From Bacteriovoracaceae bacterium (GTDB lineage Bacteria > Bdellovibrionota > Bacteriovoracia > Bacteriovoracales > Bacteriovoracaceae), in assembly GCA_947446575.1 (NCBI GenBank), contig CANFHC010000004.1, positions 62,001 to 126,000 on the forward strand: DNA of 64,000 nt. The letters run 5' to 3'. Shown here in pieces: positions 9,536-19,150 of the stretch (positions are counted from its first letter, which is position 1; each line of letters opens with the position of its first letter). Below the pieces are notes generated by a model. It was not told the origin of the DNA. It searched no databases and was given only the letters and a program-made list of their open reading frames with translations. A program made the position numbers and the translations under genes.

Positions 9536-10189
9536 ATGACAATCATTTCTCCTAGTCTTCTAGCATGTGATTTTTTAAACATTGAATCTGAGTTAAATGC
9601 CTTCAAGGGCGTAGATGATGTTTGGTTTCATCTAGATATTATGGATGGACATTTTGTTCCAAACTTAACCTTCGGTCATCCGATTATTGAACTTATAACT
9701 AAAAAAACCTCCCATAAATGTGATGCCCATTTCATGGTTACAAATCCAGAATTCCATGCTGAAACTTTAAAAAAAAGTGGTCTTTACAACTTTACCTTCC
9801 ACTTAGAAGCAACACCCAACTCCCTGGAGTTTATTCATACTTTAAAAATAGATTATCCGAGCGTTGGAATTTCAATTAAACCTGGAACACCGACAGCCGC
9901 TTTGACTGATGATATTTTAAAGGCAGTCGATTTGGTTTTAGTAATGTCTGTAGAACCTGGTTTTGGTGGACAATCTTTTATGCCGGGAGCATATGATAAA
10001 ATTCGAGATTTAAAGTTTAGAAAGTCTTCTCTTGGAGCGCATTTTCAAATTCAAGTTGATGGTGGTGTGTCTGACAATAACGCAAATCTTTTGGTTGAAT
10101 CAGGGGCCGACAACTTAGTTGCCGGCTCATACATTTTTAAAAACAAAAAAGAAGACTATAAAAAAGCAGTCGATTCTCTTCGCTCATAA
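9536..10189 (+). CDS. rpe: Ribulose-phosphate 3-epimerase
   Basis: Rpe interconverts ribulose-5-phosphate and xylulose-5-phosphate in the pentose phosphate pathway. The 217-residue TIM-barrel product carries SPSLLACDF at the start, HLDIMDGHFVPNLTFG (metal and catalytic Asp), VEPGFGGQSF (phosphate loop) and QVDGGV. It lies six bases after fmt and ends one base from the convergent gene on the opposite strand, so no separate terminator fits between them. Confidence 0.95.
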   Translation: MTIISPSLLACDFLNIESELNAFKGVDDVWFHLDIMDGHFVPNLTFGHPIIELITKKTSHKCDAHFMVTNPEFHAETLKKSGLYNFTFHLEATPNSLEFIHTLKIDYPSVGISIKPGTPTAALTDDILKAVDLVLVMSVEPGFGGQSFMPGAYDKIRDLKFRKSSLGAHFQIQVDGGVSDNNANLLVESGADNLVAGSYIFKNKKEDYKKAVDSLRS

Positions 10190-10190
10190 G

Positions 10191-10763
10191 TTAGAGATCT
10201 AGTTGAATTATAAAAAGTGCTGCAGTTAAAACTGCACCATTATTATTAACATTTAAATCAATATTTTGTTCACAAGTCATAAGGTCAGTTGATTTATCAA
10301 TTGAACAGACTTGATCTCCAATTGATAAAGATTTTCTTTGTCCTTTTTTATTATCTAAATCGCGTAGGGCAATGATTCCCTCTCTAGAAAGGGATTCAAA
10401 ATAAGCATTCTCTAGACTTTCTCCAGAAACTTTTATTCCTTTAAGTTTACCAAAAATTGATCTGTCTGCTGAAATAGCCATCTCAGTATTTACGCCAGCA
10501 CTTTCATCTGTAATTTTAAGAAGATTTTTTTCTATTTTATAAGTAAGCTTACTTTCATTAACCGCTTTTTTTTCATCAGTACGTGTTTGACCATTTAGGG
10601 TAATTGCCGTTTCCATGAGTGAGACTTCATTAATTTTTTCGTATGTTTCTTTATCTATTTTTTTAAGAGTAATTGTACTGTGGATATGTAAGTTTAAATC
10701 CGCTGCAAAAGAAGTTGTTGCAAATGACAATGAGAGGGCAAGCAATGCGAATGTTGTTTTCAT
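10191..10763 (-). CDS. Small exported protein of unknown function
   Basis: The 190-residue product begins with a Sec signal peptide (MKTTFALLALSLSFATTSFA, cleavage before ADLN). The mature part has two cysteines near the C-terminus (VCSIDKSTDLMTC), which could form a disulphide in the periplasm, and mostly beta-type composition. No family recognised. It is convergent with rpe, with stops one base apart. Confidence 0.7.
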   Translation of the reverse strand: MKTTFALLALSLSFATTSFAADLNLHIHSTITLKKIDKETYEKINEVSLMETAITLNGQTRTDEKKAVNESKLTYKIEKNLLKITDESAGVNTEMAISADRSIFGKLKGIKVSGESLENAYFESLSREGIIALRDLDNKKGQRKSLSIGDQVCSIDKSTDLMTCEQNIDLNVNNNGAVLTAALFIIQLDL

Positions 10764-10951
10764 TCAGACTCCGTTAAAAATTGTTTAATTTGAAATGAGT
10801 ATAACTTTTCTTTCAAATCTAACAATCTACTCTGAAGATATTACTTAATGCCTCAAAAGGTGGGCAAAATTCAGGCAAACGTTATTCGAGTCTTTAGCTA
10901 GTTAGGTGGCTGCAACAACACTTTTCTCACACTGGGCTAAGATAGCGATAG

Positions 10952-11404
10952 ATGAATGACAAAGAAACTATTCCCCCTGTAAATATTCACTCTCAAAGAA
11001 GAGGTTTAAAAATTTATTTATTTTTAATTTCTGCACCGGTTTTTCTCTATCAGACATTTGCGGCAAAAGACATTTGGACATTACTTTTTATTTCTTGCCT
11101 TGCTTTGTATGCACCAATTCTCTGGAGCGCCTTCGTAATATACATTGGTATTAAAGCTTTTCTTTTTATTGGTAGCTATGCCAAATACAAAAAAGAAAAT
11201 ATCCAAAACAATGTTGTTGAAGCTTTGCAAATGAATCGCTTGGAAGATCTTACCCGAGAGATAGAAGCGAACCCTGAAATATTGTATTGTGATTATCAAC
11301 GACGCTCTTTGATTGCCTGGTGTCGCTATTATAAGAACACCAGGGCACAAGAATTAATCATTCACTTAATGCAAAAATATCCTAAAGAATCACTTGCTGC
11401 TTAA
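10952..11404 (+). CDS. Small membrane protein of unknown function
   Basis: The 150-residue product has hydrophobic segments at about residues 20-38 and 45-76 (probably two or three membrane spans) followed by a soluble, charged C-terminal half (about 77-150) that looks helical and resembles a single ankyrin/TPR-like unit by eye. The start ATG has no strong ribosome-binding site. Its last four bases overlap the stop of the convergent gene. No family recognised. Confidence 0.6.
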   Translation: MNDKETIPPVNIHSQRRGLKIYLFLISAPVFLYQTFAAKDIWTLLFISCLALYAPILWSAFVIYIGIKAFLFIGSYAKYKKENIQNNVVEALQMNRLEDLTREIEANPEILYCDYQRRSLIAWCRYYKNTRAQELIIHLMQKYPKESLAA

Positions 11405-11862
11405 AAACGGTAACGAACTCCAAGGCCCGCTTCTAGATCTACATTTGAGTAGGGAATAATATCAAATGCCATTGCCAATTCACCGAAGAATTCTAAATTT
11501 GGATTAGACATTTTATACATTACTCCTACTGGTGTTCTTGGCCCAATAGCGATATCTCCATCATGACTTCCTCTTCCAATGGTCGCAAAACGGGCACCGA
11601 TTCCTAAATAAAGCTCAAGTGGATTTGGGGCATTTATATTAAATGAGTGAAGGTTTTCGATTAAGTAATCACTATGAAATTCTAATTCTAAATCGCGAGC
11701 AAGAGAGTATGCTAATAGTCCATCTACTGCTCTATTTTTTCCCAGCTCCACCTTTCCGCTAATACCCGTTTGAGTTCCAAATTCCACACCAACTTGGTAT
11801 TCATCTCTGGCAAAACTCAATTGTGCTAGTAAGCTTAATACTACGATTAAAATCATTTTCAT
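11401..11862 (-). CDS. Small outer-membrane beta-barrel protein
   Basis: I take the start at ATG 11862, 6 bases after GGGAG, rather than the upstream ATG at 11898, because it gives a clean signal peptide (MKMILIVVLSLLAQLSFA). The 153-residue product then shows alternating strands (for example EYQVGVEFGTQTGISGKVEL and LYLGIGARF) and ends in VRYRF, the terminal-Phe signature of outer-membrane barrels. Eight strands would fit the length. Specific function is unknown. Confidence 0.7.
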   Translation of the reverse strand: MKMILIVVLSLLAQLSFARDEYQVGVEFGTQTGISGKVELGKNRAVDGLLAYSLARDLELEFHSDYLIENLHSFNINAPNPLELYLGIGARFATIGRGSHDGDIAIGPRTPVGVMYKMSNPNLEFFGELAMAFDIIPYSNVDLEAGLGVRYRF

Positions 11863-12013
11863 TAAAACTCCCATGTATTTCTGCGTTAAATAAACCATTT
11901 ATGATAATAAGGGATTTTTCCATTTTTCATAGGGCAAACGCGCAAAACATCATTACAAAGAAGAGACTTTTAGCTACGATAACTTAGTTTTTATCTATGG
12001 GAGTAAATGCTAT

Positions 12014-13549
12014 ATGAAATTAGTTCTTAACGGCCAGAATCTTACAATCGATCAAGTGTATCAGGTAGCTTTTGCAGAAGTTGGTTCATTAGAATTAACA
12101 ATCGATTCAAAAGCCATGGAAAAAATGAATGCTTCACGTGCTTTTGTTTTTGATGTGGTAAAAAAAGGGAAACCTGTTTATGGAATTAACACCGGCTTTG
12201 GTGCTCTTTCAAGTAAACACATTGAAGAAAAAGATTTAGCACAACTTCAGGTCAATTTAATTCGTTCACATTGCACAGGTGTAGGCCGACCTTTTTCAAA
12301 AGAAATAACTCGTGCCATAATGTTGTTGCGGGCAAATTGCTTAATCTCTGGATTCTCGGGAGTCGAACCAAGCACCGTCGAGCTACTTCTTCATTTTTTA
12401 GAAAAGCACATAACACCTGTTGTTCCTGAAAAAGGCTCTGTTGGTGCTTCGGGTGACCTTGCTCCATTGTCTCATATCGCTCTTGCCTTAATTGGTGAAG
12501 GTGAAGTGGAAGTGGACGGGAAAATATTAAATTCTAAACTTGCAATAGAGGTAACTGGTAAAAAACCCGCGGTGCTTGGACCAAAAGATGGCCTTGCTCT
12601 TATAAACGGTACAGCTTGTATGGCCGCTCTTGGAGCACTTGCCGTCTATGAAGCAAGACAGATTATGAAGCTTGCTGATATTGCAACTGCGATGACCCTA
12701 GACGGTGTTAAGGGAACTTCGGCAGCGTATAATCCCAAAATTTCTTCACTCAAACCACACAAAGGACAAATCGCTGCTGTTCATAATTTAAACTTACTCC
12801 TTGCAAACTCACCACTAAAAGACTCACATCCAGATTGTGGAAAAGTTCAAGACCCCTACTCACTTCGTTGTGTTCCTCAAGTTCATGGCGCTTGCAGACA
12901 AACACTTACACACGCCGAAGAAGTCATTAACACAGAACTAAACGCTGTCACAGACAATCCACTTATTTTTGTGGAAACAGGTGAAGTCATTTCTGGTGGA
13001 AATTTTCACGGAGAAGCGCTTGCCTTAGTGATGGATTATTTAGCTATGGGTGTTGCGGAAATTTGCAATATTAGTGAACGAAGAATAGAAAAAATGATGA
13101 ATCCTACTTTTTCCGATCTCCCTGCGTTTCTAACTAAAAACTCTGGATTAAATTCTGGACTCATGATTGCTCACGTAACAGCTGCAGCTCTTGTTTCAGA
13201 AAATAAATATCTTTGTCATCCGGCAAGTGTGGATTCAGTTCCAACTTCAACCGACAAAGAAGATCACGTTTCAATGGGTGTTACAGCTGGAAGAAAACTC
13301 CACGAAGTGATTTCAAATGCAAAGTCTGTTTTGGCAATTGAATTTTTATGTAATACACAGGCCCTAGATCTTCAACGTCCACTTAAATCTTCAAGGGCGT
13401 TAGAAGCTGCTTATACAATCATTAGAAAGCATGTCGATACTATTGGCGAAGATAGAATATTTTATAAAGATATCAACAATATTATTAAGCTTATCAACAC
13501 AGGTGAAATTCTCTCCGCAGTTGAAGAGCATATTGGAGTTTTAAAATAA
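12014..13549 (+). CDS. hutH: Histidine ammonia-lyase
   Basis: HutH deaminates L-histidine to urocanate, the first step of histidine catabolism. The 511-residue length is standard. The self-processing Ala-Ser-Gly that forms the MIO electrophile is at 145-147 in [14 protein letters not shown]. Other conserved pieces are YGINTGFG (57-64) and NGTACM. GGGAG lies 10 bases before the ATG. It is the first gene of hutH-hutU-hutI and its stop shares one base with the hutU start. Confidence 0.97.
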   Translation: MKLVLNGQNLTIDQVYQVAFAEVGSLELTIDSKAMEKMNASRAFVFDVVKKGKPVYGINTGFGALSSKHIEEKDLAQLQVNLIRSHCTGVGRPFSKEITRAIMLLRANCLISGFSGVEPSTVELLLHFLEKHITPVVPEKGSVGASGDLAPLSHIALALIGEGEVEVDGKILNSKLAIEVTGKKPAVLGPKDGLALINGTACMAALGALAVYEARQIMKLADIATAMTLDGVKGTSAAYNPKISSLKPHKGQIAAVHNLNLLLANSPLKDSHPDCGKVQDPYSLRCVPQVHGACRQTLTHAEEVINTELNAVTDNPLIFVETGEVISGGNFHGEALALVMDYLAMGVAEICNISERRIEKMMNPTFSDLPAFLTKNSGLNSGLMIAHVTAAALVSENKYLCHPASVDSVPTSTDKEDHVSMGVTAGRKLHEVISNAKSVLAIEFLCNTQALDLQRPLKSSRALEAAYTIIRKHVDTIGEDRIFYKDINNIIKLINTGEILSAVEEHIGVLK

Positions 13550-15207
13550 TGGAAAACAAAACAATACCACTTCCTCCAACGGGTTCAGAATTAACATGTA
13601 AAGGCTGGCATCAAGAAGCTGCTCTTCGTTGTTTGTTAAATAACCTTCACCCCGATGTAGCTGAAGATCGCGACAATCTCATTGTTTATGGTGGAAATGG
13701 TCAAGCAGCTAGAAATCACAAAGCTCTTCATGACATAATTCACTCATTAAAGAATTTAGAAAATAACGAAACCCTTCTCATTCAATCAGGAAAGCCAGTC
13801 GCTATTTTTCCTTCTCACGAACATGGACCAAGAGTTTTAATTGCAAATTCCAACCTCGTTCCTCACTGGGCAACCTGGGAGCATTTCAATAAATTAAAAG
13901 ATGAAGGCTTGATGATGTATGGCCAAATGACCGCTGGTTCTTGGATTTACATCGGAACACAGGGCATTTTGCAAGGAACTTACGAAACATTCATGGCGGC
14001 AGCTGAAAAGCACTACGGTGAAGATCGAGACCTGACCGGTAAATTAGTTTTAACTGCTGGTATTGGTGGAATGGGTGGAGCTCAACCACTCGCTGTTAAA
14101 ATGGCCAATGGCGTATGCTTGGCTTGTGATGTTGAAAAATGGAGAATTGAAAAAAGGTTAAAAACAAAATATCTCGACGTTTTATGTGATTCTTTTGATG
14201 AAGCCATTGATCTTGCTTTAAAATCAAAAAAAGAAAATAAAGCTATTTCAATTGGCGTTGTTGGAAACGCTGCAGATTTTTTCAAATATGTTTATGACAA
14301 AGGACTTGTTCCAGATCTTGTAACAGATCAAACATCCGCCCATGATCCACTCAATGGATATATTCCACATAACATGTCAGTCGAAGACGCACTCAGTTTA
14401 CGAAAAAGTAATCCAACAAAATATACTGAGCTTTCTAATTTAACAATGGGAGAGCATGTAAAAGTAATGCTCGCTTTTCAAAAAAAGGGATCGCATGTTT
14501 TTGATTATGGTAACAATTTGCGCGAAGGTGCCAAAAAAGTTGGTGTAACTAATGCTTACAACTTTCCAGGATTTGTTCCCGCTTATATTCGTCCATTATT
14601 TTGCAAAGGCTCTGGTCCTTTTCGCTGGGTAGCTCTTTCTGGAGACCCTGAAGATATTCGCGTTACAGATGAAGCATTAAAAAATTTATTTCCAGATAAT
14701 AAAAAACTTCATAACTGGTTAAATAAGGCGCGTGAAATGGTTGCCTTCCAAGGATTACCAGCTCGAATTTGTTGGCTCTCATACGGAGAGCGTGAAAAGG
14801 CAGGACTGCTTTTTAATAAACTCGTTCGCGAAGGAAAAGTTAAAGCTCCAATAGTTATTGGACGCGATCATCTCGACTGTGGTTCTGTAACTTCTCCAAA
14901 TAGAGAGACTGAAGGAATGATGGATGGAACAGATGCTGTTTCTGATTGGTCTTTATTAAATTTAATGATCAATACCATGAATGGTGCTAGTTGGACTTCA
15001 TTTCACCATGGCGGAGGAGTTGGAATTGGTTATTCCCAACACTCTGGAATGGTCATTTGCGCTGATGGGACAGATGATATGGATAAAAGATTATCAAGGG
15101 TTTTAAATTCTGATCCAGGAATGGGTATTGCTCGTCACGCTGATGCTGGTTATCCAATAGCAAAAGAGTGGACACACAAAACAAATATAAAATTCCCAAG
15201 TTTATAA
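13549..15207 (+). CDS. hutU: Urocanate hydratase
   Basis: HutU hydrates urocanate to imidazolone propionate using tightly bound NAD+ as electrophile. The 552-residue length is standard. Conserved segments seen include [10 protein letters not shown] near residue 45, [11 protein letters not shown], the NAD-binding stretch [25 protein letters not shown] with the active-site region, and [15 protein letters not shown]. Start and hutH stop overlap in TAATG, indicating coupling. Confidence 0.97.
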   Translation: MENKTIPLPPTGSELTCKGWHQEAALRCLLNNLHPDVAEDRDNLIVYGGNGQAARNHKALHDIIHSLKNLENNETLLIQSGKPVAIFPSHEHGPRVLIANSNLVPHWATWEHFNKLKDEGLMMYGQMTAGSWIYIGTQGILQGTYETFMAAAEKHYGEDRDLTGKLVLTAGIGGMGGAQPLAVKMANGVCLACDVEKWRIEKRLKTKYLDVLCDSFDEAIDLALKSKKENKAISIGVVGNAADFFKYVYDKGLVPDLVTDQTSAHDPLNGYIPHNMSVEDALSLRKSNPTKYTELSNLTMGEHVKVMLAFQKKGSHVFDYGNNLREGAKKVGVTNAYNFPGFVPAYIRPLFCKGSGPFRWVALSGDPEDIRVTDEALKNLFPDNKKLHNWLNKAREMVAFQGLPARICWLSYGEREKAGLLFNKLVREGKVKAPIVIGRDHLDCGSVTSPNRETEGMMDGTDAVSDWSLLNLMINTMNGASWTSFHHGGGVGIGYSQHSGMVICADGTDDMDKRLSRVLNSDPGMGIARHADAGYPIAKEWTHKTNIKFPSL

Positions 15208-15224
15208 AATATTAATGAGGCTTT

Positions 15225-16445
15225 ATGTCATTTAAAATTTTTAGAAATTTTTCTGAAGTTGCGACTTTAGCCGGTGCTCACCATAAAGATGGTCGTAGAT
15301 TGAACCATGACGACTTGGGCCTCATCAAAAATGCAGCAATCATTTTTGATTCAGAAAAAATTTTATGGGTAGGCGAAGATAAAAACATTCCGGTAGATTT
15401 TTTAGAAAAAGATTTTATTGAAATAGATATGTCTGGAAAGGTTTGTGTTCCAGAAGTTGTCGATTCTCATACCCACTTAGTGTTTGGTGGAGATCGTGCA
15501 CATGAATACGCCATGAGGATGAATGGTGCAAGTTACGAAGAAATCGCAGCAAGTGGCGGTGGTATTTTAAATTCTATGCAAGGAACTCAAGCTCTTACTA
15601 GATCTGATCTCTTAAGGCTTGCAACTGCTAGGGCCAAGGCGATTAAGGCTTATGGTGTTGGTACGATCGAAGTGAAATCTGGCTATGGATTAACTTTTGA
15701 AAAAGAATATGAAATATCTCATATCATTCACGATCTAAAAAATGTACTTAGACCTGACATTCAAATTATCAATACATTTATGGCAGCTCATGCTGTTCCT
15801 AAAAAATTTTCTTCTTCGTATGAATACATGAAAGATGTTGTTCTTCCGTTGCTAGACAAGCTAGGCGAAGAAAAAATATTAGATTGTGTAGATATTTTCC
15901 ATGAACAAAATTATTTTTCTGATGAAGATGTAATTGCACTTTTTGAAAGAGCACAAAGACATAATATTCCTTTAAAAATGCATGCTGATGAATTTAACGA
16001 TAATAAAGGCGCAATTCTCGCAACAAAATTTGACGCTCTTTCTGCGGATCATTTACTAGCGACTACACAAGATGGACTTTGGGCCCTCGCTAATTCTAAA
16101 ACTGTTGCGACACTTCTTCCCGGTACAGGATTGTTTTTAGGAAAACCGCAGGCAAATGCTCGAGCGATGCTGGATGCTGGAGTAAAAGTTGCGATTGCTT
16201 CTGATTTTAATCCAGGTTCATGTCACTGTGATAATTTAATTATGATCGCTTCAATCGCGGCACCACTTTATAAAATGAACCAAGTTGAACTTTGGTGTGC
16301 GATAACTTTAAATGCAGCCAACGCTTTAGGATTAAGATCCCAAGGTGCGATCGTTGAAGGTTTAAAACCGCGCTTTACTTTCTTCCAAGCACCTTCACTT
16401 GATCATGTAACTTATAGCTGGGGAAAAAACCACGCCATTAATTGA
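15225..16445 (+). CDS. hutI: Imidazolonepropionase
   Basis: HutI opens the imidazolone ring to N-formimino-L-glutamate. The 406-residue amidohydrolase has the metal motif DSHTHLVFGGDRAHEY near 83-98, EVKSGYGL, MAAHAVP, LKMHADEF (metal His) and SDFNPGSCHCDN (metal Asp). It is 17 bases after hutU and ends the operon. No hutG or hutF gene and no hut regulator lies nearby, so the last step to glutamate must be encoded elsewhere. Confidence 0.96.
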   Translation: MSFKIFRNFSEVATLAGAHHKDGRRLNHDDLGLIKNAAIIFDSEKILWVGEDKNIPVDFLEKDFIEIDMSGKVCVPEVVDSHTHLVFGGDRAHEYAMRMNGASYEEIAASGGGILNSMQGTQALTRSDLLRLATARAKAIKAYGVGTIEVKSGYGLTFEKEYEISHIIHDLKNVLRPDIQIINTFMAAHAVPKKFSSSYEYMKDVVLPLLDKLGEEKILDCVDIFHEQNYFSDEDVIALFERAQRHNIPLKMHADEFNDNKGAILATKFDALSADHLLATTQDGLWALANSKTVATLLPGTGLFLGKPQANARAMLDAGVKVAIASDFNPGSCHCDNLIMIASIAAPLYKMNQVELWCAITLNAANALGLRSQGAIVEGLKPRFTFFQAPSLDHVTYSWGKNHAIN

Positions 16446-16505
16446 GTCGTTTGCTCCACAATTAATTACTTAAAGTTCTATTAACAAATTCACGAAAAGA
16501 TTTAT

Positions 16506-16853
16506 ATGAAGTTAATGTGCCTCTTTCTATTTACGATTATTTTAAGCTCTTGTGGGGCAGATAAGTTAAAGCCCCTGGTTGTCTCTAGTCAATCAAATTT
16601 GAATTCAAACGGAGCAAGTTGCAGTTGTACATCTGTTCATTCACCTGTTTGTGGTGCAGACAATAAAAACTATAACAATAGCTGTATTGCTCAATGCTTT
16701 GGAACAACTGTCAAAAAAGCTGGAATGTGCGATTGTAATGCAAATGGAATTTCTGTTTGCGGCAGTGATGGATTAGATCACACCCAATGTGAAGCTGAAG
16801 CACAAGGAATTTCAATTGTTAAATTTATTCCATGTGCTGCGACTGAAATCTAG
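16506..16853 (+). CDS. Kazal-type serine protease inhibitor lipoprotein
   Basis: The 115-residue product has a lipoprotein signal peptide with lipobox LSSC (lipid-modified Cys16). A first Kazal-like module follows: CSC...SPVCGADNKNYNNSCIAQC...GMC, matching the C-x(n)-PVCGxDxxxYxNxCxxxC framework. A second, degenerate module (CDCNANGISVCGSDG...CEAEAQG...C) follows, so it may be double-headed. Kazal domains bind and block serine proteases; here the protein would sit at the membrane facing the periplasm or outside. The target is unknown. Stop abuts the convergent gene. Confidence 0.82.
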   Translation: MKLMCLFLFTIILSSCGADKLKPLVVSSQSNLNSNGASCSCTSVHSPVCGADNKNYNNSCIAQCFGTTVKKAGMCDCNANGISVCGSDGLDHTQCEAEAQGISIVKFIPCAATEI

Positions 16854-17405
16854 TTAGCCCTTAATCCACTTTTTCATTTTCTCTATCATCTCTGGAGAAT
16901 TAAAATCCATTGGTCCATTGCTAAAATGCACCACTTTTCCACGATTAAAAATAATAGTGACTGGTATTGCAGAGAATTTAAAACTCTCTGCTATTTTTGT
17001 ATTTTTGTCAGCGATTATATTAAATTCATTTTTTAGATTTAATTTTTTAACAATTTTGTGAATGTTTTTTAATTGATCATCTTCATCCGTATTAAATGCC
17101 AAGACTTGAACTTCATCATCTTTAAATTTATTCTTCATCGAAATCAAAGAAGGCATTTCTTCAAGACATGGATTACACCATGATGCCCAAAAGTTATATA
17201 TTATGATTGGTGCCTTAATTTTTGAATTTTCAATTTTTTTGCCCTCAACTGTTTCAAATTTTCCTTTCAAAAACAGATCTTCATATACTAAATATTGCGT
17301 ACTGCCTTTAGTTGTCTCGGCCACAAGTGTCTGCCAGCCCACTTGCCCGACAAGTACTGCGGTAAAAACCAAAACAAATAAAACAAATGGTAAAAATTTC
17401 TTCAT
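16854..17405 (-). CDS. TlpA-like membrane-anchored thioredoxin
   Basis: The start is ATG 17405, 8 bases from AGGAG, giving MKKFLPF...; an upstream GTG at 17414 overlaps that site and is less likely. An N-terminal hydrophobic segment (about 4-22) acts as membrane anchor or signal. The redox motif WASWCNPC (Cys77, Cys80) and the cis-proline region AIPVTIIF place it in the TlpA/ResA thioredoxin family, which reduces disulphides outside the cytoplasm, often in cytochrome c maturation. No cytochrome genes are next to it, so the client is unknown. Confidence 0.85.
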   Translation of the reverse strand: MKKFLPFVLFVLVFTAVLVGQVGWQTLVAETTKGSTQYLVYEDLFLKGKFETVEGKKIENSKIKAPIIIYNFWASWCNPCLEEMPSLISMKNKFKDDEVQVLAFNTDEDDQLKNIHKIVKKLNLKNEFNIIADKNTKIAESFKFSAIPVTIIFNRGKVVHFSNGPMDFNSPEMIEKMKKWIKG

Positions 17406-17438
17406 TGTGAACACTCCTATTCCCCTTAGAATTATACT

Positions 17439-17633
17439 ATGACTTCTTCAAAAGAAAACCTAATCAAAGACCAAAAAGGTCAAACATTCATTGAATTTAT
17501 ATTACTGTTGGTTTTGCTGGTTTCCCTCTCATTTACTTTTATGCGTGGCTTTAATAGCCATATTGGTAACCGATGGGAATATATGCTCAAGCGAATTGCT
17601 GTTCCTAATGAAGCCGACGTGAGCGTTCCGTAA
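17439..17633 (+). CDS. Small prepilin-like (class III signal) protein
   Basis: This 64-residue protein has the hallmark of a type IV prepilin-like leader: a short basic, hydrophilic start ending in KG at 13-14, then QTFIE with Glu at +5 (Glu19), followed by about 18 hydrophobic residues (FILLLVLLVSLSFTFMRG). That is how Flp/TadE-like and minor pilins begin. The tail is short (about 27 residues). It is alone here; no prepilin peptidase, ATPase or secretin is adjacent. Assembly into a pilus is inference. Confidence 0.6.
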   Translation: MTSSKENLIKDQKGQTFIEFILLLVLLVSLSFTFMRGFNSHIGNRWEYMLKRIAVPNEADVSVP

Positions 17634-17653
17634 ATATTAATCGAGGTCAACTT

Positions 17654-19150
17654 ATGAAATACATCCTTTCAATCGATCAAGGTACGACAGGCACAACGGC
17701 CTGTTTGATAGACGCTGAAACCTTTATTTTCATCGGCAAAGTAAATAAGGAATACCCTCAAATTTATCCCAAACCTTCTTGGGTCGAGCACAACCTTAAT
17801 GACATTTGGTCGACGGTAGAATTTACAACTCGTGAACTTTTGCGTTCCCACAATGTTCAAGGTACACAAATTTGCGCAATCGGAATTACTAATCAAAGAG
17901 AAACGACATGTGCCTTTAGTCGCCAAGGTTCTCCACTTGCTAATGCAATTGTTTGGCAAGATAGACGCACATCGGATTTCTGCCAAGAACTCCGTTCACG
18001 CCCGGGTCTCGTTGAAAAAATAAAAAAACTAACTGGTCTTCCAATTGATCCATATTTTTCAGCTACAAAAATGAATTGGCTGATGAATAATAATTCTGCT
18101 GTTAAGGCTGCATCTGAAACGAATGATCTACTTTTTGGAACAATCGATACATTTCTTCTTTATAAATTGTCGGGTCATAAATCTCATAAAACAGATGCTT
18201 CAAATGCCTCTCGGACGATGCTGATGAATTTAAAAACTACGAATTGGGATCAAGAATTGCTCGATCTTTTCGGTTTAAAAAAAGAATCACTCCCTTCTGT
18301 AGAAGATTCATTCCATCATTTTGGTTCAACTGAAGGCCTGTCTTTTCTTCCAGACGGAATTCCTATCACTGGAATTTTAGGTGATCAACAATCCGCTCTT
18401 TTTGGCCAAGCCGGATTTTTTCAAGGAGAAATGAAATGCACATACGGAACTGGTGCGTTCGTTCTCCTCAATACTGGTGATAAACTCATTTATTCACAAT
18501 CAGGCCTTCTCACAACTGTTGAATATCGTCACAAAGGTAAAGCTTGTTACGCTCTTGAAGGATCAAGCTATATTGCAGGAGCAGCTGTTCAATGGTTGCG
18601 CGATAATTTACAAATTATTTCTAAAAGCTCTGATATCGAACCTCTTGCTCGCGAAGTAAAAAATCTCGATGAGTTAAAAAACATTCTCTTTTTTCCATTT
18701 TTTTCCGGTATAGGTTCGCCATACTGGAATGCTGAGGCTAAGGCAGCTATCGTTGGACTTACTCGCGATTCAAATCGTGCGCACATCGCCTACGCTTGTT
18801 TAGAAGGTATCGCTCTATCTATCAATGATCTTCTAGTAGCGATGAGGAAAGATACTGGCCTTTCTATTGATACACTTAAAGTTGATGGTGGAGCCGTTGA
18901 AAATAATTTGTTGATGCAACTGCAAGCAAGTATTTCTGAAACTAAAATAATTAAGCCTAAAGTTATAGAAACGACTGCATTTGGTGCTGCTTTGGCTGCG
19001 GCGATTGGTGCTGGGTTGGCAGAGTTCGATCAGTTAAAAAATATTTGGCAAAAAGATCGCGAGTTTGGAGTTGAAGAGTCTTTGCTTCAATATACAAAAG
19101 AGAAAAAAGAGCTGTGGACGAAAACGTTGATGAAAAATTATCAATCTTAA
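17654..19150 (+). CDS. glpK: Glycerol kinase
   Basis: GlpK phosphorylates glycerol to sn-glycerol-3-phosphate. The 498-residue length is typical. FGGY kinase features include the phosphate-binding SIDQGTTGTTACLID at the N-terminus, the GITNQRETT segment, the central DQQSALFGQ and GTGAFVLLNTG, and VDGGAVENNLLMQ near the C-terminus. No glpF or glpD is adjacent. Its stop overlaps that of convergent radA by three bases. Confidence 0.96.
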   Translation: MKYILSIDQGTTGTTACLIDAETFIFIGKVNKEYPQIYPKPSWVEHNLNDIWSTVEFTTRELLRSHNVQGTQICAIGITNQRETTCAFSRQGSPLANAIVWQDRRTSDFCQELRSRPGLVEKIKKLTGLPIDPYFSATKMNWLMNNNSAVKAASETNDLLFGTIDTFLLYKLSGHKSHKTDASNASRTMLMNLKTTNWDQELLDLFGLKKESLPSVEDSFHHFGSTEGLSFLPDGIPITGILGDQQSALFGQAGFFQGEMKCTYGTGAFVLLNTGDKLIYSQSGLLTTVEYRHKGKACYALEGSSYIAGAAVQWLRDNLQIISKSSDIEPLAREVKNLDELKNILFFPFFSGIGSPYWNAEAKAAIVGLTRDSNRAHIAYACLEGIALSINDLLVAMRKDTGLSIDTLKVDGGAVENNLLMQLQASISETKIIKPKVIETTAFGAALAAAIGAGLAEFDQLKNIWQKDREFGVEESLLQYTKEKKELWTKTLMKNYQS

